From assembly GCA_938035125.1 (NCBI GenBank), contig CALHNS010000036.1, forward strand, positions 1 to 62,014: DNA of 62,014 nucleotides, read 5' to 3'. Each line of letters begins with the position of its first letter. Positions within the stretch are counted from its first letter, which is position 1. Positions 14,618 through 24,798 of the stretch are shown here, one piece after another. Source of the DNA: an uncultured Granulosicoccaceae bacterium. GTDB taxonomy: Bacteria; Pseudomonadota; Gammaproteobacteria; Granulosicoccales; Granulosicoccaceae. Below the pieces are notes generated by a model. That model worked only from the letters and a program-made list of their open reading frames with translations. It had not been told where the DNA came from and searched no databases. A program made the translations under genes and the position numbers.

Positions 14618-16405
14618 ATGGGCATACTGCACGGAGCAGTTAAGAAAAGGAATTTCAACATCGCCGCCCTCGATAATAAGGTCTATCACGAGCAAGTCAG
14701 GCTGGTATACAACCAAGGCACGGTTTTGGTGCTGGGCGCACTGATGTGCGGTTTGATTGTTAGCGTGCTGCTATGGCAAGAACTGCCCATGACCACCCTA
14801 GTTCTTTGGATTGGTGTACTAACGCTCATAGCCGTCGCGCGGCTACTGGTCATTCGTGCCTATTTTCAGTCAAGTGATGATGAGAGGCAGGCCACATTTT
14901 GGGGTCCAATGATGTGGGTAGGCACACTGGCGGCAGGCTCCATTTGGGGTGTGTGGCCTATGTTGTTCTATGAATTTGTGGGCCACGAGTTCTTATTACT
15001 CATGTCCACCATTGTGGCTGGCATGGTGGCAGTAAGTAGTGCATCTGGCTGCGTGTACTTGCCCATGTTCACCGCCTTCTCAATGCCGTTAACCATTCCA
15101 ATGGCAATATCGCACCTGCTGTCTGGAAACAATGCCTTAATGACAACCGGTATTTTGCTGCTGATGTTTTTAGCAGTGAATACTTTTTTAGCCTTGCGAG
15201 GTAATCGCAGCTCGAAAGAATTGATCGTTGCCCGTTTTGAAAATCAGGCGTTGATGGAAAAACTTGCAGAAGAAAAACAAACAGCAGAGCGTGCGGTTAT
15301 TTCTAAAAGTCGTTTCTTAGCGTCGGCCAGTCATGATTTACGACAGCCGTTGCACGCGATGGGTTTGTTTTTAAATTCATTGCGTAACCGTGAAACCGAT
15401 ACCGAACGCTTAAGCATTCTAGACGACTTAGACGCATCCACTGATGCGTTAAAAGCTCTGTTTAATTCACTGCTTGATATGTCGCGTTTGGATGCTGAAG
15501 TCATTGTTTGCAATCCCAAGCACTTCATGTTGAAAGATGTGTTAATTCCTGTGCAAGTTAGTTTAGAACCAGAAGCTGCGCTAAAGGGAATTACGATGCA
15601 AATGAACGTTGAAAAGGTCGCCCTTTACGCCGACCCGATTCTTATGGAGCGTGTTCTAAGAAATCTTCTGTCTAATGCTGTGCAATATACAAAATCAGGT
15701 TCTATTAATTTATGGTGTGAAAACGTAGGTAGCGATGTTGTTTTGCATTTGGAAGATACGGGTATTGGTATACCAGAGGATGCAGCGGAAGAAGTTTTTT
15801 CAGAATATTTTCAGCTGAACAACCCAGAGCGTGATCGAGGCAAAGGTTTAGGGTTGGGTCTTGCGATTGTTAATCGTTTGGCAAAGCTTATGAATATGTC
15901 GATCTCAATGACATCAAAAGAAAATGTCGGCACGCGATTTAGCATAAAAGTCACTCGAGGTGATAAGCAGCTGGCCATGTCTAAAGCTAAGCCTTTGGAT
16001 GCACAAGGCCGACCGATGGCTTCTGGGCATAGCGTGTTAGTGATTGATGATGAAATTCAAGTGCTTAAAAGCATGAAGCAAACACTTGAGGATTGGGGCT
16101 GTAATGTGTTGTTGTCAGAATCTGCACGTGATGCGTTAAGGCAAATGGCACTCAGTGACTTTGAGCCTGATTTGATCTTGTCAGATTTTCGATTGCGAGG
16201 GGATCACAATGGAATCGATACAGTTTGTGCGTTACGTGAATCTTTCGATCGCGAAGTTCCAGCCATTATCCTAACGGGTGAAACTTCGCCTGAAAATTTA
16301 AAGCAAGTGACCGAAAACGGCTTTGAGCTTATGCATAAGCCGATTGGAGTGCCAGCCTTACATGAGGCCCTAGCCATGCATTTTGGCGAACGTCAAAAAG
16401 CGTGA
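14618..16405 (+). CDS. Hybrid sensor histidine kinase/response regulator
   Basis: 595 residues from ATG 14618 (the reading frame is open to a TTG at 14588). About six hydrophobic segments fill residues 30-190, followed by a coiled linker, a HisKA domain with the phosphorylated histidine in SASHDLRQPLHAMG, an ATPase domain with NLLSNAVQYT, DTGIGIP and GLGLGLAIV boxes, and a receiver domain whose acceptor aspartate is in LILSDFRLRGD. This layout (membrane sensor, kinase, receiver) is that of a phosphorelay hybrid kinase. No separate output regulator lies beside it and the signal is unknown. Confidence 0.9.
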   Translation: MGILHGAVKKRNFNIAALDNKVYHEQVRLVYNQGTVLVLGALMCGLIVSVLLWQELPMTTLVLWIGVLTLIAVARLLVIRAYFQSSDDERQATFWGPMMWVGTLAAGSIWGVWPMLFYEFVGHEFLLLMSTIVAGMVAVSSASGCVYLPMFTAFSMPLTIPMAISHLLSGNNALMTTGILLLMFLAVNTFLALRGNRSSKELIVARFENQALMEKLAEEKQTAERAVISKSRFLASASHDLRQPLHAMGLFLNSLRNRETDTERLSILDDLDASTDALKALFNSLLDMSRLDAEVIVCNPKHFMLKDVLIPVQVSLEPEAALKGITMQMNVEKVALYADPILMERVLRNLLSNAVQYTKSGSINLWCENVGSDVVLHLEDTGIGIPEDAAEEVFSEYFQLNNPERDRGKGLGLGLAIVNRLAKLMNMSISMTSKENVGTRFSIKVTRGDKQLAMSKAKPLDAQGRPMASGHSVLVIDDEIQVLKSMKQTLEDWGCNVLLSESARDALRQMALSDFEPDLILSDFRLRGDHNGIDTVCALRESFDREVPAIILTGETSPENLKQVTENGFELMHKPIGVPALHEALAMHFGERQKA

Positions 16406-17650
16406 TTATTTTGTGGTTTCTGACGTTGCCTTTATAAGTTTTCCGATGGTTAAGCCTTGCAGCACAATAGAGATCACCACAATAACGTAAGTTATTGCCA
16501 CAATGACATCACGTTGCTCGCTGGCAGGAATAGATAACGCAAGCGCAACTGAGATACCGCCGCGCAATCCGCCCCAGGTTAAAATCTTAATAACATGGGG
16601 ATGAAAATCACGTCGTAGTTTTAATAGATTCACAGGAATACTAACGGCGAACATTCGAGCGGCCAATGCAACGACGGTAAGCACAAGGGCAGCTATCCAA
16701 ATCGGGCCATTAAACGTAATCAGAATTACTTCAAGGCCGATAATTAAGAACAGCACCGCATTGAGAATTTCATCCACTAATTCCCAAAATGTATCTAAGT
16801 GCTGAAGGGTGGTTTCACTCATAGCGCCTCGCTTGCCATGATTTCCTATCATTAGGCCTGCAACCACAACCGCAATGGGTGCGGAGAGATGTAAGGCAGC
16901 AGCCCCAGTTGCACCACCAGCCACTAACGCTAGTGTTAGCAAAATTTCAACGTGGTAGTTATCCACATCTTTCAACATTCTTAATACGATCCAGCCTGCG
17001 GCGAATCCAAACAATGCACCGCCAATAGCTTCTTGTACAAACAACACCGCAATGTGCTGTGCGCTTAATGGGTCGCCATTGATCGCAATGCCGAAAATGG
17101 ACAGAAAAACCACGATAGCTACACCGTCATTGAACAGTGATTCACCGGCGATTTTGGTTTCTAAATCTTTCGATGCCCCGGCGGTTTTTAAAACACCCAA
17201 CACCGCAACGGGGTCTGTGGGTGCGATTAGTGATCCGAATAGCAAGCAATAAATGAAGGGCATGTTGATGTTCAGTAAAGCGAACATGGCATAGGCTGCC
17301 CCTGCCATTAAAAAGGTACTGAGCACCACACCAAATGAGGCGAGTATGCCGATGGTCCATTTGTATTTCAGTAGCTCTTTAAGATCGATGTGCATGGCCC
17401 CTGCAAACAGCAAAAACGCCAACATGCCGTTTAGTAAGGCTTCGTCGAATTCAATTTGGCCAATGATGTCGCGGGCGTAGTCAACGCCTGAATTCAGTCC
17501 AAATTTACCTAAAACTACCAACACCACTGAGAACAGTAGGGAGATCACCATGATGCCAATGGTGGTAGGTAGTTTCAGGGTGCGATAATTCACGTAGGCG
17601 AATAATGCAGAAACGGTAATCAGTAGGCTGGATATGGTCAGTAGTGACAT
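16406..17650 (-). CDS. Sodium:proton antiporter, CPA1/NhaP type
   Basis: 414 residues with about 12 to 13 hydrophobic segments. The signature ESLFNDGVAIVVF near residue 171, including the ND pair of the ion site, APTDPVAVLGVLK near 145 and a late GGLRGGISVALALS identify the CPA1 family. It should exchange cytoplasmic Na+ (or K+) for protons. It ends immediately after the hybrid kinase gene, convergently, without a gap, and is monocistronic. Confidence 0.9.
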   Translation of the reverse strand: MSLLTISSLLITVSALFAYVNYRTLKLPTTIGIMVISLLFSVVLVVLGKFGLNSGVDYARDIIGQIEFDEALLNGMLAFLLFAGAMHIDLKELLKYKWTIGILASFGVVLSTFLMAGAAYAMFALLNINMPFIYCLLFGSLIAPTDPVAVLGVLKTAGASKDLETKIAGESLFNDGVAIVVFLSIFGIAINGDPLSAQHIAVLFVQEAIGGALFGFAAGWIVLRMLKDVDNYHVEILLTLALVAGGATGAAALHLSAPIAVVVAGLMIGNHGKRGAMSETTLQHLDTFWELVDEILNAVLFLIIGLEVILITFNGPIWIAALVLTVVALAARMFAVSIPVNLLKLRRDFHPHVIKILTWGGLRGGISVALALSIPASEQRDVIVAITYVIVVISIVLQGLTIGKLIKATSETTK

Positions 17651-17730
17651 GGGACAATAGCGCGCTAATGTGATGGTTAATTGATAGGGCTAAGCTTAGC
17701 TCGCTTTCCTGTTCACCGTTGGAGTTCTCT

Positions 17731-18450
17731 TTGAGCGTGCTTGAGCACAACAGCATTCCCTACACCGTAAAGGTATCGGCACGAGCTAAGCGGGTCACGC
17801 TTCGCATTCAGCCCGGGTTAGGGCTGGTGGTGAGCATTCCGAAGCGATTTCCGAAGCGAGACATCCCCGATGTGTTGGCTGAGCATGATGATTGGATTCG
17901 CACCACACTTGAGGAAATGGATTCTCAAACGCCTCAGGCCTATCGGCGCTGGCCCCCAGAAACACTGGATTTAAAAGCGATAGGCGAAACCTGGCATTTG
18001 AATTTCCATGCATCCTCTAATCGGCTAGATGGTACGCATTTGCCAAATGTGGCTGTGCATTTAGCCGAAGATTCAACAGATCGTGTAGCGGTAGCGAAAG
18101 CCTGTGCAGAGCTATTAAAACGCCGTGCTCGGCGGGTATTGCCTAGCTGGGTGTGCCACTTGGCCGCTCCTCACGGTATCCATGTGTCCAAAATATCCAT
18201 CCGTGGCCAGCGCACGGTGTGGGGGAGTTATTCTTCCAGTGGCACCTTGAGCTTGAATTACAAGCTGCTGTTTCTGCCGCCAAGGTACGTTGATTACGTG
18301 TTGCTGCATGAGCTTGCGCACACTCGCCATTTGGATCATTCCCCAGAATTTTGGAAGTTCTTGTTCAGCATGGATCCACAGGCAGAACACCTAGATGCCA
18401 CCATGAATGAGGTTACGCAAACCGTACCCCCTTGGTTGGAGTTGGCTTAG
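17731..18450 (+). CDS. YgjP-like zinc metallopeptidase (DUF45)
   Basis: 239 residues. The zinc motif is HELAHTRHLDHSPEFW near residue 191, the HExxH form with a third histidine, as in YgjP/UPF0054-type WLM/SprT-like proteins. The N-terminal half has the usual AKRVTLRIQPGLGLVVSIPK strand pair and GQRTVWGSYSSSGTLSLN. The start is uncertain: TTG 17731 lies 6 bases after GGAG (17721-17724); GTG 17737 and TTG 17719 are alternatives. Its biological role in this family is poorly known. Confidence 0.85.
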   Translation: MSVLEHNSIPYTVKVSARAKRVTLRIQPGLGLVVSIPKRFPKRDIPDVLAEHDDWIRTTLEEMDSQTPQAYRRWPPETLDLKAIGETWHLNFHASSNRLDGTHLPNVAVHLAEDSTDRVAVAKACAELLKRRARRVLPSWVCHLAAPHGIHVSKISIRGQRTVWGSYSSSGTLSLNYKLLFLPPRYVDYVLLHELAHTRHLDHSPEFWKFLFSMDPQAEHLDATMNEVTQTVPPWLELA

Positions 18451-18584
18451 CCGCCAGCCCACACTAAACGGATGTTCGTTATAGGGTGTTTTTCATGCTG
18501 TACTTTTACTGTTAGTGGGTTATTTTTAGTGCTTTATGTTGCTTTCTTAAGAGAACTAAGCTACCGCGCAAGTCATTGAAATCC

Positions 18585-18598
18585 GAGCTTGCAAGCTC
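18585..18598. promoter_or_regulatory. 14-base perfect palindrome GAGCTTGCAAGCTC
   Basis: The palindrome lies about 100 bases upstream of the MotA-like gene in a 245-base noncoding gap. It could be a regulator site or the stem of a small hairpin. No T-run follows, so it is not an obvious terminator. No regulator can be named. Confidence 0.3.
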
Positions 18599-18695
18599 AG
18601 AACTTCTGCTATTCTTGGTGGAGCAATATTGAACAATTCATCTCATTGGTGCCCGACAAACCTCGGTCGCTGAATAGCCAGTTGACTGATATAAC

Positions 18696-19469
18696 GTGTC
18701 CGTACCTCGAACAAACGAACTGCTTGTGCGCAAATCTGATTCCGCTGAAGTTTGGTTACTCCTGCCGCTGGCATTAGCCGCGGTCAGTTTAACCATCGGT
18801 TTAGCGATGTTTCTTAGTGGCACTGAACGCCCTGGTGAAGTCATCCAGCCCGTCATTGTGGTGCTTGGTGGTACTTTGGCAGCCATTTTGGTTACTTTTC
18901 CGATACCTCAATTAACCACAGCATTGCGTACAGCCCTAACTCGAGGGATTCGAGGAGGCACAAAGCCCAGCGAAATGATTCGCGCTATGTTGAAAGTGTG
19001 CGATGTCAGTCGGCGTGATGGCTTAATAGGTGTTGGGGATGTTCAATCAAATTCTGAAACATTAGAAGATGTGTGCATGCTGATCAGTGATGCCGCACGA
19101 GAACCCGCCATTCGTTTTGGCTTAGAACGTCAACAAGCCAACGAACGAGCGTTTCATCAAATGATTTCGGACGTATTCGCTTTTACCGCTATGTACGCCT
19201 TATTGATGGGTGCGTTAACCTCTTTAATTCGATTTGGCGCTATGGAAGATGGAATGAGCGGTTCGCAAGTTGCACTGCCGTTTGTTATCGGCGGTAGCTT
19301 AGTGATGTTAATGGGCATTCTATTAGGCCGGCTGCGTTCAGCGCATTTAAAAGAGCTGGTGGTCATGGAAATTGCCTACAACGGTGCCGCTATTTTATTA
19401 GAGGACAACAATGTTCAGCGCCTAAGAGGGCGATTGGCCATGCTTGTCCCGCCTGGGCTGCGCAACTAG
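18696..19469 (+). CDS. Orphan MotA-like membrane protein
   Basis: 257 residues from GTG. Four hydrophobic segments are seen (near residues 20-43, 48-70, 153-173 and 184-205) with a cytoplasmic loop between the second and third, the MotA layout. VIVVLGGTLAAILVTFP is the MotA signature, but the third segment (VFAFTAMYALLMGALTSLIRFG) lacks the proline expected in stator proteins. No motB follows, and no flagellar genes are near; instead a PilZ gene begins 10 bases downstream. It may be a divergent proton-channel protein with a different partner. The MotA fold is likely, the role open. Confidence 0.75.
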   Translation: MSVPRTNELLVRKSDSAEVWLLLPLALAAVSLTIGLAMFLSGTERPGEVIQPVIVVLGGTLAAILVTFPIPQLTTALRTALTRGIRGGTKPSEMIRAMLKVCDVSRRDGLIGVGDVQSNSETLEDVCMLISDAAREPAIRFGLERQQANERAFHQMISDVFAFTAMYALLMGALTSLIRFGAMEDGMSGSQVALPFVIGGSLVMLMGILLGRLRSAHLKELVVMEIAYNGAAILLEDNNVQRLRGRLAMLVPPGLRN

Positions 19470-19479
19470 GAAGTTTTTG

Positions 19480-19842
19480 ATGAACGTTATCAATGTCACC
19501 ACCAAGCCTTCTGGTAACACGGCTTATCGGGTTGTACCCGATTCTGACGACCCGGTTATTTTGCAAATCGATGGCACGCTCAGCCGGGTTTTGGAAATAA
19601 GCGCACAAGGTGTTCTGTTGCCGGTCAGTGATCTTAAAGAAGGTCGACGTTACCCGTTTAGCCTTGATTTGCCTACTTCACGACAGGGCGTAACAGGTTA
19701 CATGGACGTGTTACCTGAACGTGAGAACGATGATGTGGTGTGTTTGTTTGCAGACCTTGCTCCAGAAGAGTTGGATCAAATTCATCGCTATGTATTGATG
19801 CGACAAAAACAAGTGATTCGCAAAATGCGAGAGTCTGCTTAA
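19480..19842 (+). CDS. PilZ-domain protein
   Basis: 120 residues from ATG 19480. A single PilZ-like barrel: SRVLEISAQGVLLPV near residues 30-45 occupies the place of the c-di-GMP binding motif, with EISAQG instead of the standard (D/N)xSxxG; DLPTSRQGVTGYMDVL and VCLFADL supply later strands. The arginine pair is not clearly canonical, so c-di-GMP binding is uncertain. It lies 10 bases after the MotA-like gene and 27 before zapE on the same strand, so it is probably cotranscribed. Confidence 0.75.
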   Translation: MNVINVTTKPSGNTAYRVVPDSDDPVILQIDGTLSRVLEISAQGVLLPVSDLKEGRRYPFSLDLPTSRQGVTGYMDVLPERENDDVVCLFADLAPEELDQIHRYVLMRQKQVIRKMRESA

Positions 19843-19869
19843 ACCATTATTCGTGCAAACTAGGGCTGC

Positions 19870-21009
19870 ATGACTCCAAAATCTCAATATCAGGCCGAGC
19901 TTGATAACGGCACCTTAAAACCCGACGCTGAACAGGCGGGCATCATTAATCAGTTGCACGACTTAAGCGAAGCTGTGGGTGCAGCAACGCCTTGGTCGCC
20001 GTCGAAAAGCACAGGGTTGTTTTCACGTTGGTTTGGCGCCGAAGAACAAGCTGCTCATCATGGCCCCAAGGGGTTGTACCTGTGGGGCGGGGTAGGTCGG
20101 GGTAAAACGCACCTGTGTGATTTGTTTTTTGAAGCCGTACCAATCACGGAAAAGCGACGGCTTCACTTTCATCGCTTTATGCAGCGCATACACGACGATT
20201 TAAAAGCCTTGGGCCAGATAGAAGATCCGCTGAAAAAAGTAGCCGATCAATGGGCCAAAGAGGCAAGGCTTTTATTACTCGATGAAATTCATGTCAACGA
20301 CATCACCGATGCGATGCTACTGGGCGGTTTGTGTTCAGAATTATTTGATCGAGGGGTAACCCTTGTTACCACCAGCAATGTGCCACCTGATGGATTGTAT
20401 AAAGACGGTTTGCAACGGGCTCGATTTCTACCGGCCATAGAACGAATAAAAGTGCACACGCATGTAGTGGAAATGATTGGCGACACCGACTATCGATTAC
20501 GTTTGTTGCAAACCGAAGCGATTTATTTGGTGCCCAAAGCCGGGGAGTCGGTATCCGATGTTGAACAACGCATGCAAGCTCACTTTGATCGATTAGCCAT
20601 TGGTAGCCCCGAGGCTAACACCAACTTGAACGTTCACCAACGCGATATACCGGTGTTGGCTGTGGCTGGCGATGTGGTGTGGTTTGATTTTAAAGCGCTG
20701 TGTGCATCGGCCCGCTCCACCCACGATTACATTGAAATCGCCACACTGTTCCACACCGTGCTTATCAGCAACGTGCCGGTGATGGATGATATGAAAAATG
20801 ATGAAGCCAGACGCTTTGTGAATCTGGTAGACGAATTTTACGATCGAAGCGTAAAGCTGGTGTTGTCGGCGGCCGCACTTCCCGATGCGTTGTACACCGG
20901 GAAGCGCTTATCGTTTGAATTTGAACGTTCGGCCAGCCGACTGACCGAGATGCAAACAACCGAATACTTAGGAAAGCGCGACGAATCAGCTCGCCTTGGC
21001 AGTTCTTGA
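19870..21009 (+). CDS. zapE: Cell division protein ZapE, AFG1-like ATPase
   Basis: 379 residues. Walker A GGVGRGKTHL near residue 74 and Walker B LLLLDEIHV near 137, followed by the sensor TTSNVPPDGLY near 168, characterise the AFG1/ZapE group of AAA ATPases. ZapE acts at the Z-ring late in division under stress or low oxygen. Its 3' end overlaps the typA 3' end by 24 bases, convergently. Annotation is by family; start ATG 19870 is the first methionine. Confidence 0.92.
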   Translation: MTPKSQYQAELDNGTLKPDAEQAGIINQLHDLSEAVGAATPWSPSKSTGLFSRWFGAEEQAAHHGPKGLYLWGGVGRGKTHLCDLFFEAVPITEKRRLHFHRFMQRIHDDLKALGQIEDPLKKVADQWAKEARLLLLDEIHVNDITDAMLLGGLCSELFDRGVTLVTTSNVPPDGLYKDGLQRARFLPAIERIKVHTHVVEMIGDTDYRLRLLQTEAIYLVPKAGESVSDVEQRMQAHFDRLAIGSPEANTNLNVHQRDIPVLAVAGDVVWFDFKALCASARSTHDYIEIATLFHTVLISNVPVMDDMKNDEARRFVNLVDEFYDRSVKLVLSAAALPDALYTGKRLSFEFERSASRLTEMQTTEYLGKRDESARLGSS

Positions 21010-22812
21010 GTGACGCTTTCGTTCGTTTTCAGTTAAGTGCTTCTTACGCACGCGAATCGATTCTGGCGTCACTTCCACCAGCTCATCATCATCTATAAAT
21101 TCTAACGCCTGCTCTAGCGACAAACGAATGGGAGGCGTTAAGACGATGTTCTCATCCGTACCGGAGGCACGAACGTTAGTCAGCTGCTTACCCTTCAATG
21201 CATTAACAGTTAAATCGTTTTCACGAGAGTGCAGGCCGATAACCTGACCTTCGTAAATATTCTGGTTGGCATCAATGATTAAACGACCACGTTCTTGCAA
21301 ATTAAACAAAGAAAAGCCTAGGGCCTTGCCCATGCCATTAGAAATCAGTACACCGTTGTGGCGTTGACCAATATTCAATTTCAGTTTTGGACCGTAGTGA
21401 TCAAACACGCTGTAAATCAATCCGGTGCCAGAGGTGGCTGTTAAAAATTCAGTTCGAAAACCAATCATTCCACGTGCTGGCACAACGTAATCGATGCGCA
21501 CCCGGCCTTTACCGTCGGGCACCATGTCTTTTAAATCACCTCGGCGTTCGCCCATCTTTTCCATGATGGTGCCTTGATGCTGCTCTTCTACATCGATGGT
21601 CACTTGCTCGTAGGGTTCTTCCTCAACACCTGCTTCATTGGTGCGAGTGATAACCACTGGTCGACCCACACCGAGTTCGTAGCCTTCGCGGCGCATGTTT
21701 TCAATCAGTACCGATAGGTGTAGTTCACCACGGCCTGATACTTTGAAAGTTTCGCTTTGTTCGGTGCGCTCAACACGCAATGCAACGTTGTGCAAAAGCT
21801 CTGTTTGTAAGCGATCCCAAATGTTCCGACTGGTGACGTATTTGCCTTCTTTACCCGCAAACGGTGAAGAATTGGGCTGGAACATCATGCTGATGGTGGG
21901 CTCATCTACCGTTAGTGCTGGAAGCGGCTCAATGGTTGCCGGATCGCACAAGGTGTCTGAGATGTGCAGTTTATCGATACCCGTGATGGCGACGATATCG
22001 CCTGCACTGGCACCGGTTGTTTCTATACGTTCCAAGCCGTGAAAGCCTAATACTTGTAAAACTCTTGCACTGCGCTCCCCACCTTCTGTATCTACAACTT
22101 TAACGTTCTGGTTGGGTGCCAAGTGGCCACGCTTGATTCGAGCAATACCAATAACGCCGACATAGCTGTTGTAGTCTAATGAGGAGATCTGCATCTGCAA
22201 AGCACCTTCGGTGTCAACATCGGGGGCAGGAACTTCATCCACGATGGTTTGAAACAGTGGCGTCATATCACCTTCGGTAACGTCAGGCTCTAAACCAGAA
22301 AAGCCGTTAATAGCTGAGGCGTACACAACCGGGAAATCTAACTGCTCATCGGTGGCGCCTAGGTTGTCGAAAAGTTCGAACGTTTGATCCAATGCCCAAT
22401 CGGGTCGAGCGCCGTCGCGATCAATTTTGTTGATGACTACGATAGGGCGAAAACCCATAGCGAAGGCTTTTTGAGTTACGAAGCGCGTTTGCGGCATCGG
22501 ACCTTCGGCCGCATCAACCAACAGCAATACCGAATCCACCATGCTCAATACGCGCTCCACCTCTCCGCCGAAGTCGGCGTGTCCGGGGGTGTCGACGATA
22601 TTGATGCGGTAGTCATTCCACTTGATGGCGGTGTTTTTGGACAAAATCGTGATGCCGCGTTCTTTTTCTATCGCGTTCGAGTCCATCATGCGCTCAGGAG
22701 CGTCTTTACGTGCGTCTAGGGTGCCCGATTGCTGCAAAAGCTTATCAACCAGGGTAGTTTTCCCGTGGTCAACGTGGGCTATGATGGCGATGTTTCGAAG
22801 TTTCTGGATCAC
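20986..22812 (-). CDS. typA: Ribosome-binding GTPase TypA/BipA
   Basis: 608 residues, the usual length. G1 [15 protein letters not shown] near 13, [33 protein letters not shown] and the later elongation-factor-like domains (for example [10 protein letters not shown]) mark it as TypA/BipA, a translational GTPase that binds the ribosome under stress and helps assembly of the large subunit. Monocistronic, transcribed against zapE, with a 144-base gap from the divergent adenine deaminase gene. Confidence 0.97.
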   Translation of the reverse strand: MIQKLRNIAIIAHVDHGKTTLVDKLLQQSGTLDARKDAPERMMDSNAIEKERGITILSKNTAIKWNDYRINIVDTPGHADFGGEVERVLSMVDSVLLLVDAAEGPMPQTRFVTQKAFAMGFRPIVVINKIDRDGARPDWALDQTFELFDNLGATDEQLDFPVVYASAINGFSGLEPDVTEGDMTPLFQTIVDEVPAPDVDTEGALQMQISSLDYNSYVGVIGIARIKRGHLAPNQNVKVVDTEGGERSARVLQVLGFHGLERIETTGASAGDIVAITGIDKLHISDTLCDPATIEPLPALTVDEPTISMMFQPNSSPFAGKEGKYVTSRNIWDRLQTELLHNVALRVERTEQSETFKVSGRGELHLSVLIENMRREGYELGVGRPVVITRTNEAGVEEEPYEQVTIDVEEQHQGTIMEKMGERRGDLKDMVPDGKGRVRIDYVVPARGMIGFRTEFLTATSGTGLIYSVFDHYGPKLKLNIGQRHNGVLISNGMGKALGFSLFNLQERGRLIIDANQNIYEGQVIGLHSRENDLTVNALKGKQLTNVRASGTDENIVLTPPIRLSLEQALEFIDDDELVEVTPESIRVRKKHLTENERKRHSRTAKAS

Positions 22813-22956
22813 GGCTGCAAGTTCATCATTTATAGTGGATTGTACGCACTAGGTGCGGGCACAAAGCGCGGCAGTATACCGGACAGATTGGTCAGTTCGT
22901 GAGCAGAACCTGCACAAATCTCGCCATCGGCTGACTAACTGCCGTGGCGCTGACTC

Positions 22957-24786
22957 ATGGATCAGGAAACCTGCATGAAAACACCACCGAATTGGGCCGA
23001 TTGTGCAAAATCCCTTATCGACGTGGCGATGGGGCGTGAGCCTGCTGACACGGTCATTCGCAACGGCAAATGGGTGAATGTTTACTCTGGCGAAATTATC
23101 CCCGCCACCGATATCGCCATAAAGCACGGCCGCTTCGCCTACGTCGGGCCTGACGCTAGCCACACCGTGGGCAATCAAACTCACCTTATCGAAGCCGATG
23201 ATCGTTACTTAGTGCCTGGCTTATGCGATGCGCACATGCATGTAGAAAGCGGCATGGTCACGGTTACAGAATTTTCTCGCGCGGTGATACCGCACGGTAC
23301 AACCTCCATGTTCATCGACCCGCACGAAATTGGTAACGTGCTCGGTATGGCCGGTGTGAAACTGATGCACGACGAGGCGATGGACATGCCAATCAATGTT
23401 TACGTGCAAATGCCCAGCTGTGTGCCATCAGCACCCGGCTTAGAGCACGCAGGGGCAGAATTGGGTGTGGCTGATGTGCAAGAGGCCATGCAGTGGCCAA
23501 ATATCATCGGCCTGGGGGAAGTCATGAATTTCCCAGGAGTAACAGCGGGGGATAGCACGATGTTAGGAGAAATCGCAGCCACTCAAGCGATGAATAAAAC
23601 CGTGGGTGGGCACTATGCGTCGCCCGATTTAGGTCGAGCCTTCCATGCCTATGCGGCAAGTGGTGCAGCTGATGATCACGAAGGCACTCGCCTAGAAGAT
23701 GTTATCGCGCGGGTGCGCCAAGGCATGCGTGCGATGTTAAGACTAGGTTCAGCCTGGTATGACGTGGCCCCACAAATTAAAGCCGTTACTGAGCACGGTT
23801 TAGATCCTAGAAATATTATTTTGTGCACCGATGATTCACATTCAGGCACGCTAATCAATGATGGGCATATGAATCGAGTGGTTCGACACGCCATTGCTCA
23901 AGGCCTAGCGCCCGTTACCGCCATTCAAATGGCCACGTTAAACACCGCGCAACACTTTGGCTTAGAACGTGAGCTTGGCTCTATAGCGCCAGGGCGACGG
24001 GCCGATTTAATTTTGTCTTCCGACTTAACGCTCTTGCCCATTGAAACGGTGATTGCCCGTGGCAAGGTGGTGGCAGAGCATGGGCAATTAGCTATCGAGA
24101 TCGCGCAGGCGCAATACCCAGAGTCAGCCACCAATACCGTGCATTTAGGTAAATCACTAAGCGCTGCCGATTTTGCCATTGTTGCCGATGAGCAGGGCGT
24201 AAAGGCTGATGCTCAATCAGCTTCTGTTCAAGTTATTGGTGTTATCGAAAACCAAGCACCGACTAAAGCGTTAATTCGTGATGTACCCGTGGCGAACGGT
24301 TTATTAGAAATGAATTTAGAAGCTGATGTGTGCCAAATTGCTTTAGTGGAACGACATCAAGCAACTGGTGCTGTGCAAAATGCGTTTGTGTCAGGTTTTG
24401 GGTATCAGGTGCCGTGCGCTTTAGCATCCACTGTGGCCCACGATTCCCACCACATGATTGTGGTAGGCACTGATCGTGAGTTAATGGCGCAGGCGGCAAA
24501 TCGATTAGGTGAGGTGGGTGGTGGGGTTACTTTATTCACAGAAGCGGGTGAAGCAGCCATGGTGGAATTGCCTATTGCTGGGTTAATGTCGAACGAGCGT
24601 GCAGAAATTGTGGCTGAAAAAGCTCAGCAGTTAGTTGTTGCTATGAAAGCTTGTGGCTGTGAATTAAACAATGCGTACATGCAGCATTCGTTGCTTGCGC
24701 TTGTGGTTATCCCTGAGCTTCGTTTATCCGATGTTGGATTAATTGATGTGGTGGGGTTTAAACCCACAACCCTTGTGGCAAGTTAG
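22957..24786 (+). CDS. ade: Adenine deaminase
   Basis: 609 residues. Converts adenine to hypoxanthine. Amidohydrolase landmarks are HMHVESGM near 93, HGTTSMFIDPHEIGNV near 115 and DDSHSGTL near 290, with the C-terminal domain specific to Ade. The start is ATG 22957 or, less likely, ATG 22975. It is followed after 12 bases by the xanthine dehydrogenase genes, which complete purine catabolism to urate. Confidence 0.93.
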   Translation: MDQETCMKTPPNWADCAKSLIDVAMGREPADTVIRNGKWVNVYSGEIIPATDIAIKHGRFAYVGPDASHTVGNQTHLIEADDRYLVPGLCDAHMHVESGMVTVTEFSRAVIPHGTTSMFIDPHEIGNVLGMAGVKLMHDEAMDMPINVYVQMPSCVPSAPGLEHAGAELGVADVQEAMQWPNIIGLGEVMNFPGVTAGDSTMLGEIAATQAMNKTVGGHYASPDLGRAFHAYAASGAADDHEGTRLEDVIARVRQGMRAMLRLGSAWYDVAPQIKAVTEHGLDPRNIILCTDDSHSGTLINDGHMNRVVRHAIAQGLAPVTAIQMATLNTAQHFGLERELGSIAPGRRADLILSSDLTLLPIETVIARGKVVAEHGQLAIEIAQAQYPESATNTVHLGKSLSAADFAIVADEQGVKADAQSASVQVIGVIENQAPTKALIRDVPVANGLLEMNLEADVCQIALVERHQATGAVQNAFVSGFGYQVPCALASTVAHDSHHMIVVGTDRELMAQAANRLGEVGGGVTLFTEAGEAAMVELPIAGLMSNERAEIVAEKAQQLVVAMKACGCELNNAYMQHSLLALVVIPELRLSDVGLIDVVGFKPTTLVAS

Positions 24787-24798
24787 CTAGAAAACCTT

